From Streptomyces sp. NP-1717 (GTDB lineage Bacteria > Actinomycetota > Actinomycetes > Streptomycetales > Streptomycetaceae): a DNA stretch of 60,915 nucleotides. Every line of letters begins with the position of its first letter. Positions within the stretch are counted from its first letter, which is position 1. This document shows, one piece after another, positions 26,637 through 35,517 of this stretch. A program made the position numbers and the translations under genes. The stretch spans positions 1-60,915 of the forward strand of contig NZ_JAAPBF010000023.1 in the NCBI RefSeq assembly GCF_022695985.1, in the 5' to 3' direction. The notes under the pieces are model-generated. The model saw nothing but the letters and a program-made list of their open reading frames with translations. It searched no databases and had not been told where the DNA came from.

Positions 26637-27833
26637 GTGTCAGCACTCCTTGTGACGGCAGGCCGGACCGGGCAGAGACAGGACAGTCGGGACATACGGC
26701 TGGAACCGGTCACCGCCCACGCGTACCGCGCGTTCCTCGCCTCCCGTACGGGAGAGGCACTGGGCCCCGGCTTCCTCCAGTGCCCCTCGTGGGCGCGGGT
26801 GAAAGACGGCTGGCGGCCACTGCTGCTGGGCTGGGGACCCGCACCCGCAGCCGGGGGGCTGACGGGCGTGGCCCTGGTTCTGCTGCGTCAGTTCCCGGGC
26901 ACGAGAAGGTACTTCGCGTACCTGCCCGAGGGACCCGTCGCCGACTGGGCCGATCCGGACGTCGACGGCTGGCTCACGCCGCTGCTCCGGTATCTCAAGG
27001 GCGCCGGCGCCTTCGCCGTACGGATCGGCCCCACGCCCGCGCACCGCCGCTGGCACCCCGGCCCGCTCAAGTCACGGACCGGCACCGGCATGCGGCTCGC
27101 CGACGTCCTCGACTGCGAGGTCGACCCCCTCGGCACCGCCGTCGCCGAGCGCCTGCGCGCCCGGGGCTGGCGGCGCTGCGGCGACGACACGGGGGACGGC
27201 GGGGACGCGCAGCCCCGCCACGTCTTCCAGGTGCCGCTCGCCGGCCGCACCGTCGACGACCTGTGGTCCGGGCTCAACCAGGAGTGGCGGCGCAACGTGC
27301 GCCGCGCCCGCAAGGCCGGCGTCGAGGTGGTCGTGGGCAGCGCGGCCGAACTCCCCGACTTCTACCGGTTGCTGTGCGTCACCGAGCAGCGCGACGGCTT
27401 CCGGCTCGGCCGTTCGGCGGCGTACTACGAGCGGCAGTACGCCGCGCTCAACGCCGAGGAGCCCGGCCGGATGAAGCTCTATCTCGCCTGCTTCGAGGGG
27501 GAGATACTCGCCGCGCACACCATGATCACCGTGGGGCGCCGGGTCTGGTACCAGACCGGGGCGTCCGCCGACCACCGGCGGGAGGTCCGGCCCTCCAACG
27601 CCCTTCAGTGGCGGATGATGCTCGACGCCCACGCGGCGGGCGCGGACGTGTACGACATGCGCGGGGTACCCTCCACACTCGATCCGGCGGACCGCTCCTT
27701 CGGGCTGCTGCGCTGGAAGCTCGGCACCGGCGGGCAGGTCGTCGAGACACTGGGGGAGTGGGAGAGACCGTTGGCCGGGACCACCAATCACACGCTGTAC
27801 CGCGCCTTCCAGGCGTATCTGGCCCGCCGATGA
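26637..27833 (+). CDS. FemAB/FemX-like peptidoglycan bridge aminoacyltransferase
   Basis: A 398-residue protein. The two-lobed GNAT fold of Fem transferases is visible: an N-terminal lobe with CPSWARVKDGWRP and YFAYLPEGPVADW, then QEWRRNVRRARKAGVEV and the C-terminal lobe with LAAHTMITVGRRVWYQTGAS and KLGTGGQVVETLGEWE. These enzymes add an amino acid from tRNA to lipid II, glycine in streptomycetes. The GTG at 26637 is the first start after the divergent promoter region. It overlaps the MurJ-like gene by 4 bp (ATGA), so both are coupled. Confidence 0.88.
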   Translation: MSALLVTAGRTGQRQDSRDIRLEPVTAHAYRAFLASRTGEALGPGFLQCPSWARVKDGWRPLLLGWGPAPAAGGLTGVALVLLRQFPGTRRYFAYLPEGPVADWADPDVDGWLTPLLRYLKGAGAFAVRIGPTPAHRRWHPGPLKSRTGTGMRLADVLDCEVDPLGTAVAERLRARGWRRCGDDTGDGGDAQPRHVFQVPLAGRTVDDLWSGLNQEWRRNVRRARKAGVEVVVGSAAELPDFYRLLCVTEQRDGFRLGRSAAYYERQYAALNAEEPGRMKLYLACFEGEILAAHTMITVGRRVWYQTGASADHRREVRPSNALQWRMMLDAHAAGADVYDMRGVPSTLDPADRSFGLLRWKLGTGGQVVETLGEWERPLAGTTNHTLYRAFQAYLARR

Positions 27834-29647
27834 GTACGACGTCCGTCGCCGGGCCGCCGGCATCGCCCCCGCCGCGTGGCGAGCCGGACCCGCCCGCCAC
27901 GCGTACGACACCCGGCGAACCGTCCGTCGCCCGGAGCGGCGTGATCATGGCGGCGGGCTCCGTGGTGTCGCGCGCCGCCGGTTTCGTACGGTCGGCCGTG
28001 GTCGCCGCCGCGCTGGGCGTCGGGCTGACCGCCGACGGCTACGCCGTGGCCAACTCCGTCCCCACGATCGTCTACATGCTGCTCATCGGCGGCGCCCTGA
28101 ACGCCGTCTTCGTACCCGAACTGGTCCGCGCGGCCAAGGAACACGAGGACGACGGCGCCGCGTACACCGACCGGCTCCTCACCGTCTGCGTCATCGCGCT
28201 GCTGGCGATCACCGCCTGCGCCGTGTGGGCGGCGCCCGCGATCGTCGACGCGTACACCGGCTACAGCGGTGAACAGGCCACGATGACCGTCGCGTTCGCC
28301 CGCTACTGCCTGCCGCAGATCTTCTTCCTCGGCGTCTTCACCCTGCTCGGCCAAGTGCTAAACGCCCGGGGCCGGTTCGGCTCCATGATGTGGACGCCCG
28401 TCCTCAACAACGTCGTCGTCATCGCGGTGTTCGGCCTGTATCTGGCGACGGGCGACGGCGGGGAGCTCACGAGCGGCGAGACGGCCCTCCTCGGCTGGGG
28501 CACCACGGCGGGCATCGCCGTCCAGGCGTTGGCTCTCCTGCCCGCGCTGCGCGCCGCCCGGTTCCGCTGGCGGCCCCGCTTCGACTGGCGCGGCAGCGGT
28601 CTGACCAGGCCGCTGCGCGCCGCGGGGTGGCTCGTGCTGCTCGTGCTCACCAACCAGGCCGCGTACTGGGTGGTGACCCGGCTCGCGACACTCGCCGGCG
28701 CGCGGGCGGCGGCGCAGGGCATCGACGGCGGCGCCGGCTTCAGCGCGTACAACAACGCCTATCTGCTGTGGGCCGTACCGCACGGCATCGTCACCGTCTC
28801 CCTGGTCACCGCCCTGATGCCGAGGATGAGCCGGGCGGCGGCCGACGGCGACCCGGACGGGATACGGCGCGACGTCTCGTACGCCCTGCGCGGCAGCGCG
28901 GCGGCCATCGTGCCGGCCGCGTGTCTCCTGCTGGCGCTCGCGCAGCCGCTGATGGCGGTCGTGTTCCAGTACGGCAGGACCGACGCGCGCGACATCGCGA
29001 CGATGGCCGGGATCCTGATGGCGTTCGCCCCCGGGCTCGTCGCCTTCTCCGGGCAGTACATCCTGTCCCGCGCCTTCTACGCGCTCTCCGACACCCGCAC
29101 CCCGTTTCTTCTCAACCTGGTGATCGCCGGGCTCAACGCGGGACTTTCGCTGGCCGCGTTCGCGCTGCTGCCGGCGCGGTGGGCGGTGACCGGGATGGCG
29201 GGGGCGTACTCGGTGGCGCTGCTGGCGGGGTGGGTGGTGACGGCGCTGGTCCTGCACCGACGGCTGGGGCACGGTGCCGGATCGTCGCCCGAGGCCCGGT
29301 CCGCAACGGCACCCGCACCGGCACCCGCGCCCGCACCGGCACCCGAGCCCGCGCCCGTGCCGACGCCCGGCCGGCACCGCGCCCCGGCGGCCCGCGCCCG
29401 GCTGTGGCGGTCCGCCGCCGTCGGCGCGCACGCCCGGCTGCTCGTCGCCGCCGTGCCGGCCGCGGCCCTCGGCCATCTCGCCGCCGCGCGTACGATGCCG
29501 GTCGGCGCCGTCGCCGCCTGCGCCGCCGGCACCGCGGTGGTCGGCCTCGTCTTCGCACTCCTCGCCCGCCCGCTCCGGCTGACCGAACTCGACGAACTCC
29601 TCTCCGGCCTCACCCGCCGCCTCACCAAGCGCCCGGCCCGGCGCTGA
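27830..29647 (+). CDS. murJ: MurJ/MviN-like lipid II flippase
   Basis: A 605-residue polytopic membrane protein of the MOP superfamily. The start of the fold (VMAAGSVVSRAAGFVRSAVV-like region near residue 40), the PxLVRA loop after membrane segment 2 and about fourteen membrane segments match MurJ. Between the last segments is an Ala-Pro-rich linker near residues 485-515 (APAPAPAPAPAPEPAPVP), which is low-complexity. It would flip lipid II across the membrane. It overlaps the FemX-like gene by 4 bp and precedes the response regulator by 24 bp. It is one of probably several MurJ paralogues in such genomes. Confidence 0.88.
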   Translation: MSTTSVAGPPASPPPRGEPDPPATRTTPGEPSVARSGVIMAAGSVVSRAAGFVRSAVVAAALGVGLTADGYAVANSVPTIVYMLLIGGALNAVFVPELVRAAKEHEDDGAAYTDRLLTVCVIALLAITACAVWAAPAIVDAYTGYSGEQATMTVAFARYCLPQIFFLGVFTLLGQVLNARGRFGSMMWTPVLNNVVVIAVFGLYLATGDGGELTSGETALLGWGTTAGIAVQALALLPALRAARFRWRPRFDWRGSGLTRPLRAAGWLVLLVLTNQAAYWVVTRLATLAGARAAAQGIDGGAGFSAYNNAYLLWAVPHGIVTVSLVTALMPRMSRAAADGDPDGIRRDVSYALRGSAAAIVPAACLLLALAQPLMAVVFQYGRTDARDIATMAGILMAFAPGLVAFSGQYILSRAFYALSDTRTPFLLNLVIAGLNAGLSLAAFALLPARWAVTGMAGAYSVALLAGWVVTALVLHRRLGHGAGSSPEARSATAPAPAPAPAPAPEPAPVPTPGRHRAPAARARLWRSAAVGAHARLLVAAVPAAALGHLAAARTMPVGAVAACAAGTAVVGLVFALLARPLRLTELDELLSGLTRRLTKRPARR

Positions 29648-29671
29648 GAACACCCCTGGGACAGACCGCCT

Positions 29672-30355
29672 ATGCCACGCGTGCTCCTCATAGAAGACGA
29701 CCCCGCCGTACGCGAAGGGGTCGAACTCGGCCTGCGCCGCCGGGGGCACGAGGTACGGACCGCCGCCACCGGCGAGGCCGGCCTCGCCGCCCTCGACGAG
29801 TTCCGCCCCGATCTGCTCCTGCTGGACCTCATGCTGCCCGGAGTCAACGGCGTCCAGGTCTGCCGCCGGGTGCGCGAGAACAGCCAGTTGCCGATCATCA
29901 TGCTCACCGCGCGCGGCGACGACTTCGATGTCGTCGTGGGCCTGGAGGCGGGCGCCGACGACTACATCGTCAAACCCGCCCGCACCGAGGTGATCGAGGC
30001 GCGGATCCGTGCCGTACTGCGCCGGATCGACGAGCCCGGCAACGGACGCCCCGCCGTCGAGCACCACGGTGAACTCGCCGTCGACCGCGCGGGACTCACC
30101 GTCACCAAGTCCGGACAGCACCTCGCGCTCGCCCCCTCCGAACTGCGTCTGCTCCTTCATCTGACCGCCGCGCCGGAGCAGGTGTTCAGCAGACAGCAAC
30201 TGCTGGAACACGTGTGGGAGCACAGCTACCACGGCGACGCCCGGCTGGTCGACGCATGCGTCCGGCGCCTGCGCAACAAGATCGAGGAGGAGCCCGGCAG
30301 CCCCCGCTACATCCAGACGCTTCGAGGCTTCGGCTACCGCTTCGGACCCCTGTGA
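29672..30355 (+). CDS. OmpR/PhoB-family response regulator
   Basis: A 227-residue regulator. The receiver domain has IEDD near residue 7, the phosphoacceptor aspartate in LLLLDLMLPG near residue 52, and lysine in YIVKPA. The C-terminal winged helix ends with the expected VRRLRNKIEEEPGSPRYIQTLRGFGYRF-type block (quoted only in part: DACVRRLRNKIEEE). Its TGA overlaps the GTG of the kinase gene. It follows the MurJ-like gene closely, so an envelope-linked regulon is likely. Confidence 0.92.
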   Translation: MPRVLLIEDDPAVREGVELGLRRRGHEVRTAATGEAGLAALDEFRPDLLLLDLMLPGVNGVQVCRRVRENSQLPIIMLTARGDDFDVVVGLEAGADDYIVKPARTEVIEARIRAVLRRIDEPGNGRPAVEHHGELAVDRAGLTVTKSGQHLALAPSELRLLLHLTAAPEQVFSRQQLLEHVWEHSYHGDARLVDACVRRLRNKIEEEPGSPRYIQTLRGFGYRFGPL

Positions 30356-31893
30356 CCGGCCTTCGCGCGATCCGTGCGCGCCGTCTCCGTGGCCCTCGCC
30401 GCCGCGTGCGGGAGCGCGCCGGGCGGCGGTCCATGGCCCCGTTCAAGCTGCGGACCCGGCTCGTCCTGGCGTTCCTGCTCGTTGCGGCCGTCAGCGCCGC
30501 CACCACCGCCACACTCACCTTCCGGGAGGCGCGCAGCAGCGTCCTCAGGACGGCACAGGACACCGCCGTCTCGTCCTTCCGCGACGAGGTCCGGCAGATC
30601 GGCGTCCAACTGCCCCTGCTGGAAGACGAATCGCTGGAGGAGCTGCTGCGCGGCATCGCCCGCAAGGGCAAGCCCCGCACCTGGGTCGTCTTCGCCGAGT
30701 ACGGCACGCTGCGCGCCTCGTCCGGACTCAGCCCCACCTCCACCGTGATCACCCCCGAACTGCGCCGCAAGGCCGCGGGCCATCCGCACGGCAGCTTCCA
30801 GCGGGTCGTCAAGGACGGCGTGCCGTATCTGACGATCGGCATGCCCACCGTCTTCAAGGTCGGTCCCGGCGGCGCCCTGTCCAGCGGGCTCGTCCTGTAC
30901 GCCGTGATGCGCATGGACCAGGAGCAGATCCAGGTCGAGGCGCTGATCACCGCCGCCAGGGACGGCGCGGTGCCGGGGCTCGCGATCGCGCTGCTGCCCG
31001 CGCTGCTTGCCGCGCGCAGCGTCCTGCGTCCCGTACGCGAGTTGCGGCGGGCTGCCCGCAGCATGGGCAGCGGGCGGTTCGACACCCGTATCCCGGTCCG
31101 GGGCAGTGACGAACTCGCCGATCTGGCCCGCACGTTCAACGAGTCCGCCGGTGAGATCGAGCGCTCCGTGGCGGAACTCCGGCGAGCCGAGGCACGCGCC
31201 CGGCGCTTCGCCGCCGACGTCTCGCACGAACTGCGCACCCCGCTCGCCGGGATGCTCGCCGTGACCGAGGTGCTCGACGAGGACGCCGGCCGGCTCGACC
31301 CCGACACCGCGCAGGCGGTCCGGCTGATCAGCGCCGAGACCGGAAAGCTCGCCGTGCTCGTCGACGACCTGCTGGAGATCTCCCGATTCGACGCGCGCGC
31401 CGCCGAGTTGAACACCGACGAGGTCGACGCGGCGGAAACGATACGCAAGACCCTCCAGAGCCGGCACTGGACCGACCGGGTACGCACCGAACTGCCGGAG
31501 GGCGTGAGGGCCCGGCTCGATCCGCGCCGCTTCGACATCGTCGTCGCCAACCTCGTCGGCAACGCGCTGCGCCACGGCGCCGCGCCCGTCACCGTACGGC
31601 TGCGCACGGAGACCCGCGAAGCCGGTCCGGCGCTGCTGGTGATGGACGTCGAGGACCGGGGTCCCGGTATCCGGCCGGAGGTACTGCCGCACATCTTCGA
31701 CCGCTTCTTCAAAGCGGAGGCGGCCCGGACCCGGTCGACGGGCAGCGGTCTGGGGCTCGCGATCACACGGGAGAACGTACGGCTGCACGGCGGCACCATC
31801 CGCGCCGCCAACCGCTCCGGCGCCGAGGCCACTTCCGCCGGAGCGGTCTTCACCGTCGAGCTACCGCTGAACGCGGGGGAGGAGCCCGCGTGA
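30352..31893 (+). CDS. Two-component sensor histidine kinase
   Basis: A 513-residue kinase from the GTG at 30352 that overlaps the regulator's stop (GTGA); the ATG at 30433 is an alternative 27 residues in. After a basic start there is a membrane segment (LVLAFLLVAAVSAATTATL), an extracellular sensor region of about 150 residues, a second membrane segment (GLAIALLPALLAARSVL), a HAMP domain, the H-box FAADVSHELRTPLAG, and the ATPase motifs NLVGNALRHG, DRGPGI and GSGLGLAI. It pairs with the upstream regulator. Its stop overlaps the lipoprotein start by 4 bp. Confidence 0.92.
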   Translation: MTGLRAIRARRLRGPRRRVRERAGRRSMAPFKLRTRLVLAFLLVAAVSAATTATLTFREARSSVLRTAQDTAVSSFRDEVRQIGVQLPLLEDESLEELLRGIARKGKPRTWVVFAEYGTLRASSGLSPTSTVITPELRRKAAGHPHGSFQRVVKDGVPYLTIGMPTVFKVGPGGALSSGLVLYAVMRMDQEQIQVEALITAARDGAVPGLAIALLPALLAARSVLRPVRELRRAARSMGSGRFDTRIPVRGSDELADLARTFNESAGEIERSVAELRRAEARARRFAADVSHELRTPLAGMLAVTEVLDEDAGRLDPDTAQAVRLISAETGKLAVLVDDLLEISRFDARAAELNTDEVDAAETIRKTLQSRHWTDRVRTELPEGVRARLDPRRFDIVVANLVGNALRHGAAPVTVRLRTETREAGPALLVMDVEDRGPGIRPEVLPHIFDRFFKAEAARTRSTGSGLGLAITRENVRLHGGTIRAANRSGAEATSAGAVFTVELPLNAGEEPA

Positions 31894-32567
31894 TACGCCT
31901 TCCGGGCGCCGTACTGCGAGGCGCCGTACTGCGAGGCGCCGTACTGCGAGGCGCCGTACTGCGAGGCGCCGTACTGCCAGGTGCCCTGCTGCCCGGCGCC
32001 GCTCTCCTCGGCGCGCTGCTGGTCACTGGCTGCGACATCCAGTCGACCGACGCGATCGACGCGGGTGATCCCGCCACCATCCAGGTCTTCCCCGGCGCCG
32101 GCGGCGAGCGGGCGCTGATCTTCTTCCGCTCGGAGGGAGCGCTGATGCCGGTGGCCCGTCCTGTCCCGTACGAGGAGGTCGTGGACCCGAGTGCGCCGGA
32201 GCCGACCGTGATCGACCCGGGCACGGGCATCAAATCCCTGTCCGCGCTCTTCGCCGGACCGCTGCCCGACGAGCGCGCGGCCGGACTCACCGACGGTCTG
32301 CCGGAGCTGCTGGACAACGGCTTGCAGGTGGATGGGAGCGAGGGCGCGCGGACAGTCGTCACCCTGCCCGTCGCGCTCAGCGGTCTCGACGACCTGGCGA
32401 TCCGGCAGGTGATCTGCACCGTCGCGTTCGCGCGTGACGCCGAGGGCAGGGGGTCGGTGCTGCTGCGTGGTACGGACGGTGCTCTGGAGGCCGCCGTCTG
32501 TGACGCCGACATCGACATGACCGACCTGCCCCGCCCGCGAACCGCGCCGGACACGGACGACCGCTAG
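31890..32567 (+). CDS. GerMN-like lipoprotein with repeat-expanded signal peptide
   Basis: A 225-residue lipoprotein. The GTG at 31890 overlaps the kinase stop. The signal peptide is built of five-residue repeats (GAVLR four times, then GAVLP and GALLP) and ends in the lipobox LVTGC near residue 47. The mature part includes ALFAGPLPDERAAGL-type sequence typical of the GerMN domain. The order regulator-kinase-GerMN lipoprotein mirrors mtrA-mtrB-lpqB, but this protein is much shorter than LpqB. It may modulate the kinase at the membrane. Its TAG stop is supplied by the inverted-repeat element at 32564-32744. Confidence 0.78.
   Translation: MIRLPGAVLRGAVLRGAVLRGAVLRGAVLPGALLPGAALLGALLVTGCDIQSTDAIDAGDPATIQVFPGAGGERALIFFRSEGALMPVARPVPYEEVVDPSAPEPTVIDPGTGIKSLSALFAGPLPDERAAGLTDGLPELLDNGLQVDGSEGARTVVTLPVALSGLDDLAIRQVICTVAFARDAEGRGSVLLRGTDGALEAAVCDADIDMTDLPRPRTAPDTDDR
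31905..31994 (+). repeat. In-frame 15-bp tandem repeat in a signal peptide
   Basis: The unit GGCGCCGTACTGCGA occurs four times without error (31905-31964), then twice in degraded form (31965-31994). Because 15 is a multiple of 3, gain or loss of a unit changes the signal peptide by five residues without breaking the gene. Confidence 0.9.
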
Positions 32568-32744
32568 GGCCTGTCTTCAAAGTCCCGCCTGGCCCGCGAC
32601 GCCTGGCACGGCACCTCGCCGCGTTGTCGGACTCGGCCGAGTACGCCCGGTACAAGTCCGATCCTCCGCCTTGCGATGCACCGCACCAGCCGCCGCGGGC
32701 CCCGCCCTACGGGCGGACGGCGCTACTTTGAAGACAGGCCCTAG
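32564..32744. mobile_element. MITE-like element, copy 2
   Basis: A 181-bp relative of the element at 13402-13588. Perfect 20-bp terminal inverted repeats are CTAGGGCCTGTCTTCAAAGT at 32564-32583 and its complement at 32725-32744. Interior blocks match copy 1, for example CGCCGCGTTGTCGGA and CCCCGCCCTACGGGC. The left TAG (32565-32567) is the stop codon of the GerMN-like lipoprotein. No transposase is encoded. The two copies point the same way relative to the plus strand. Confidence 0.75.
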
Positions 32745-32799
32745 CGCCCGCCATGGGGCGTTCCCCGGGGCTCGGACTCCGAAGCCCGGCGGACAGGAT

Positions 32800-33261
32800 C
32801 TACGCGCGGTCGTCGTTCTCCCCGGCCGCGAGGCGGACCTTGATGCGCTTGCCCACGGGCTCCCGGCGGACGTCGTACCCCTCGCACAACGCGATGACGA
32901 TCTCCATGCCGTGCTGCCCGATCCGGCCGGGTTCGGCGGCGCGCGGTACCGGCAGCGTGGAGTCCGTGTCCCACACGGTGATCTCCACGACCTCCCCGTC
33001 GAACACCAGGTCAAGCAGGCAGGGGCCGGGTGCGTACTTGCACGCGTTGGTCACCAGTTCGCTGACGACCAACTGCGCCGTACCGATCACACGGGACGGC
33101 ACCCCGCGTCCCTGCTCGGTCCGCGCGTTCCCGAGGAACTCGGCGGCGAAGCGGCGTGCCTCCCCGATCATCGCCGATTCCCCGCCGAACACCGCGCCGC
33201 GTCTGAGTACCCGGCCCGTGCCTGTGCAGCGGTCCTCGGTCTCTTCCACTCGCTGGTCCAT
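32800..33261 (-). CDS. HATPase_c anti-sigma-type ATP-binding protein
   Basis: A 153-residue protein of the RsbW/SpoIIAB-like histidine-kinase-ATPase fold, common and numerous in streptomycetes. The N-box is visible as [14 protein letters not shown] and the G-boxes are reduced ([14 protein letters not shown]). The start is uncertain: ATG 33261 is used here, while a GTG at 33312 would add 17 residues. Such proteins bind and sequester sigma factors or anti-sigma antagonists. No partner gene is adjacent. Confidence 0.82.
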   Translation of the reverse strand: MDQRVEETEDRCTGTGRVLRRGAVFGGESAMIGEARRFAAEFLGNARTEQGRGVPSRVIGTAQLVVSELVTNACKYAPGPCLLDLVFDGEVVEITVWDTDSTLPVPRAAEPGRIGQHGMEIVIALCEGYDVRREPVGKRIKVRLAAGENDDRA

Positions 33262-33557
33262 GCGTGAGATCCATTCCCCGTGGCGGCCCGTGCGGGCCCA
33301 TCTTGCGTCCACTTCTCCGTCTACGTCACCGCCTGCCCCGCTTCAGCCACTCCAGTCCCAGCGATGGCCGGAAATCCACGAAGACCGCTCCGCGACGCCA
33401 CCCCGGCCCCTCTCGTCCCACCCCGCACACCGTCCGCATGCCGTCCCGCACTTCGGATCCCGCCCGACCGTACGAGCCTGGTAGATACCCGGACCGCTGG
33501 TTCTCCGGTGTTATAGATTTTGATCCACTTTTCAGTCACGAACAGCAGGAGGAGATC

Positions 33558-34133
33558 GTGGGCGTTTCCCTGGGCAAGGGTGGCAACGTTTCGCTGAGCA
33601 AGCAGGCTCCCGGGCTGACCGCGGTGCTCGTCGGCCTCGGCTGGGACGCGCGCAGCACGACCGGTGCCGACTTCGACCTCGACGCGAGCGCGCTGCTCGT
33701 GAACAGCGCCGGCCGGGTGCTCTCCGACCAGCACTTCATCTTCTACAACAACCTGACCAGCCCTGACGGTTCTGTCGAGCACACCGGTGACAACCTCACC
33801 GGCGAGGGCGAGGGCGACGACGAGTCGCTGAAGGTCAACCTGGCCGGTGTCCCCGCCGACGTCGACAAGATCGTGTTCCCGGTCTCCATCCACGAGGCCG
33901 GATCGCGCGGGCAGAGCTTCGGTCAGGTACGTAACGCGTTCATTCGTGTGGTGAACCAGGCCGGCGGCGCCGAACTCGCGCGCTACGACCTCACCGAGGA
34001 CGCCTCGACGGAGACCGCGATGGTCTTCGGCGAGCTGTACCGGCACGGCGCGGAGTGGAAGTTCCGCGCGGTCGGCCAGGGTTACGCCTCCGGACTGGCC
34101 GGTATCGCGGCCGACTTCGGCGTCAACGTCTGA
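33558..34133 (+). CDS. terD: TerD-family calcium-binding stress protein
   Basis: A 191-residue protein. The GTG at 33558 has AGGAGGAG a few bases upstream. The whole length matches the TerD domain: [11 protein letters not shown] at the start, GLGWDAR, the acidic calcium-binding stretch [25 protein letters not shown], and the end [13 protein letters not shown]. TerD proteins are linked to tellurite and oxidative stress resistance and to differentiation in streptomycetes. It is a single gene convergent with the dehydrogenase; a GTACGGCA repeat lies between them. Confidence 0.93.
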   Translation: MGVSLGKGGNVSLSKQAPGLTAVLVGLGWDARSTTGADFDLDASALLVNSAGRVLSDQHFIFYNNLTSPDGSVEHTGDNLTGEGEGDDESLKVNLAGVPADVDKIVFPVSIHEAGSRGQSFGQVRNAFIRVVNQAGGAELARYDLTEDASTETAMVFGELYRHGAEWKFRAVGQGYASGLAGIAADFGVNV

Positions 34134-34170
34134 GATCCTGCGCAGACACAAGGACGAGCGCGTCCACTCG

Positions 34171-34208
34171 GTACGGCAGTACGGCAGTACGGCAGTACGG
34201 CAGTACGG
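34171..34208. repeat. 8-bp GTACGGCA tandem repeat
   Basis: Four exact copies of GTACGGCA (34171-34202) and a partial fifth lie between the convergent terD and zinc dehydrogenase genes, followed by a GC-only palindromic stretch (GCGCGAGCGCGCGACGCGCGC). It may fold as a terminator-like structure, but no clear stem with a defined loop is seen. Confidence 0.8.
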
Positions 34209-34297
34209 GCGCGAGCGCGCGACGCGCGCGGATACGAGCACGAGCGGGACGGCGGCGGACCACACTGATCCGCCGCCGCCCGGCTCGTACGCTCCGC

Positions 34298-35311
34298 TCA
34301 GAGCCGGGGATCCACATGGATCTTGGGCCCCCGACCGGCCCCCTCGGGCCGTACCCCCGCCAGCACCGGCGCCAGCGACTCCAGCGCCACGGTGCGCGCG
34401 ACCAGCGGCCTGGGATCGACCGCGCCCGACGCGTAGTGCCCGATCGTCCGGGCGAGGGCGGGTGACGCGCTCAGCACACCCACGGCGGTGACGTCCTTCA
34501 GCGCCAGCGCGCGAGTGTCGATCCGGCTGGCCGCACTCGCCAGCCCGATGTACACGACCCGCTTCCCGGGCTCGACCAACTCCAGTGCCCGCGCCGGAAG
34601 ATGCGCCGCATTCGACGCGTCGATCACCGCGTCGAAGGGCAGATCGGGGAGCCCGTCGGCGGTCCACGCGCCGTGCGCCCCCACCGAGCGGGCGAAGTCC
34701 AGGGACTCCTCCGTCAGCCCCTGTACGTGGACTTCCGCGCCCCGCGCCAGCGCGAACCGCGCCGCGAGCAGCCCGATCGCGCCGGGACCGAGCACCAGCA
34801 GCCGGTCGCCGGGGGACAGCGCGGCGGCCTCGACGGCGCGCAGCGCGTTGCCACCCGGCTCGACCAGGGCCCCGGCCGTCGCGTCCACACTGTCCGGCAG
34901 GGCGTGCAGCGAGGAGACGGGCACGGCGACCCGCTCGGCGAGCGCCCCCGGCCGGCCGTGCCGGATGCCCAACTCGTAACGGTCCTCGCAGACATGGTGC
35001 AGCCCGCCCAGGCACCGCCGGCAGCGACCGCAGCCGAGCATGGTGTCCCCGGTGGTGCGCCGCCCCAGCCAGCCGCTGTCGACGCCCTCGCCCACGGCGG
35101 ACACGGTGCCGCACCACTCGTGGCCGATACGCATCGGATACGAGGCGTGGCCGTCGTGCAGATAACTCATCTCGCCGGTGTAGAACTCGATGTCGGTGCC
35201 GCAGACACCGACCCGCTCGACGTCCACGACGACCTCACCCGGCCCGGCGACGGGCGGTTCGACGTCCTGAACCGCGCACCGGCCCGGCCCGGTGATGACG
35301 AAAGCACGCAA
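34298..35311 (-). CDS. Zinc-dependent medium-chain dehydrogenase
   Basis: A 337-residue protein of the medium-chain (alcohol/threonine/polyol) dehydrogenase family. Catalytic zinc ligands are seen in GVCGTD and GHEW; the four-cysteine structural zinc loop is GCGRCRRCLGGLHHVC. The Rossmann dinucleotide site is VLGPGAIGLLAA near residue 170. The ATG at 35311 starts a standard N-terminus (RAFVITGPGR). It is divergent from a sugar-acid type dehydratase gene, so oxidation of a sugar or polyol is likely. The substrate is unknown. Confidence 0.88.
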   Translation of the reverse strand: MRAFVITGPGRCAVQDVEPPVAGPGEVVVDVERVGVCGTDIEFYTGEMSYLHDGHASYPMRIGHEWCGTVSAVGEGVDSGWLGRRTTGDTMLGCGRCRRCLGGLHHVCEDRYELGIRHGRPGALAERVAVPVSSLHALPDSVDATAGALVEPGGNALRAVEAAALSPGDRLLVLGPGAIGLLAARFALARGAEVHVQGLTEESLDFARSVGAHGAWTADGLPDLPFDAVIDASNAAHLPARALELVEPGKRVVYIGLASAASRIDTRALALKDVTAVGVLSASPALARTIGHYASGAVDPRPLVARTVALESLAPVLAGVRPEGAGRGPKIHVDPRL

Positions 35312-35517
35312 CGACGACCTCCTGACGGGGTGGCCGGACGGGCGGGCGCGCCCACCGGCGCGCTCTTTCCCGGTACGGCCCGGGGAAGTTAGGGTGCCAG
35401 CCGAGTCGCCCGTAAGTAAGCCACGGCCCAGGGGGTGTCTTTCCGATCAGCCCGGAGCAGCGCAGTTCTCAGTGGTACGCGGGAACGGACCGCAACGCCT
35501 ACATCCACCGGGCCTGG

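Noticed and set aside
34203..34240. GC-rich palindromic run as a terminator
   Set aside because: The alternating GCGC sequence pairs in many ways, with no defined loop or T-run, so it is not called.
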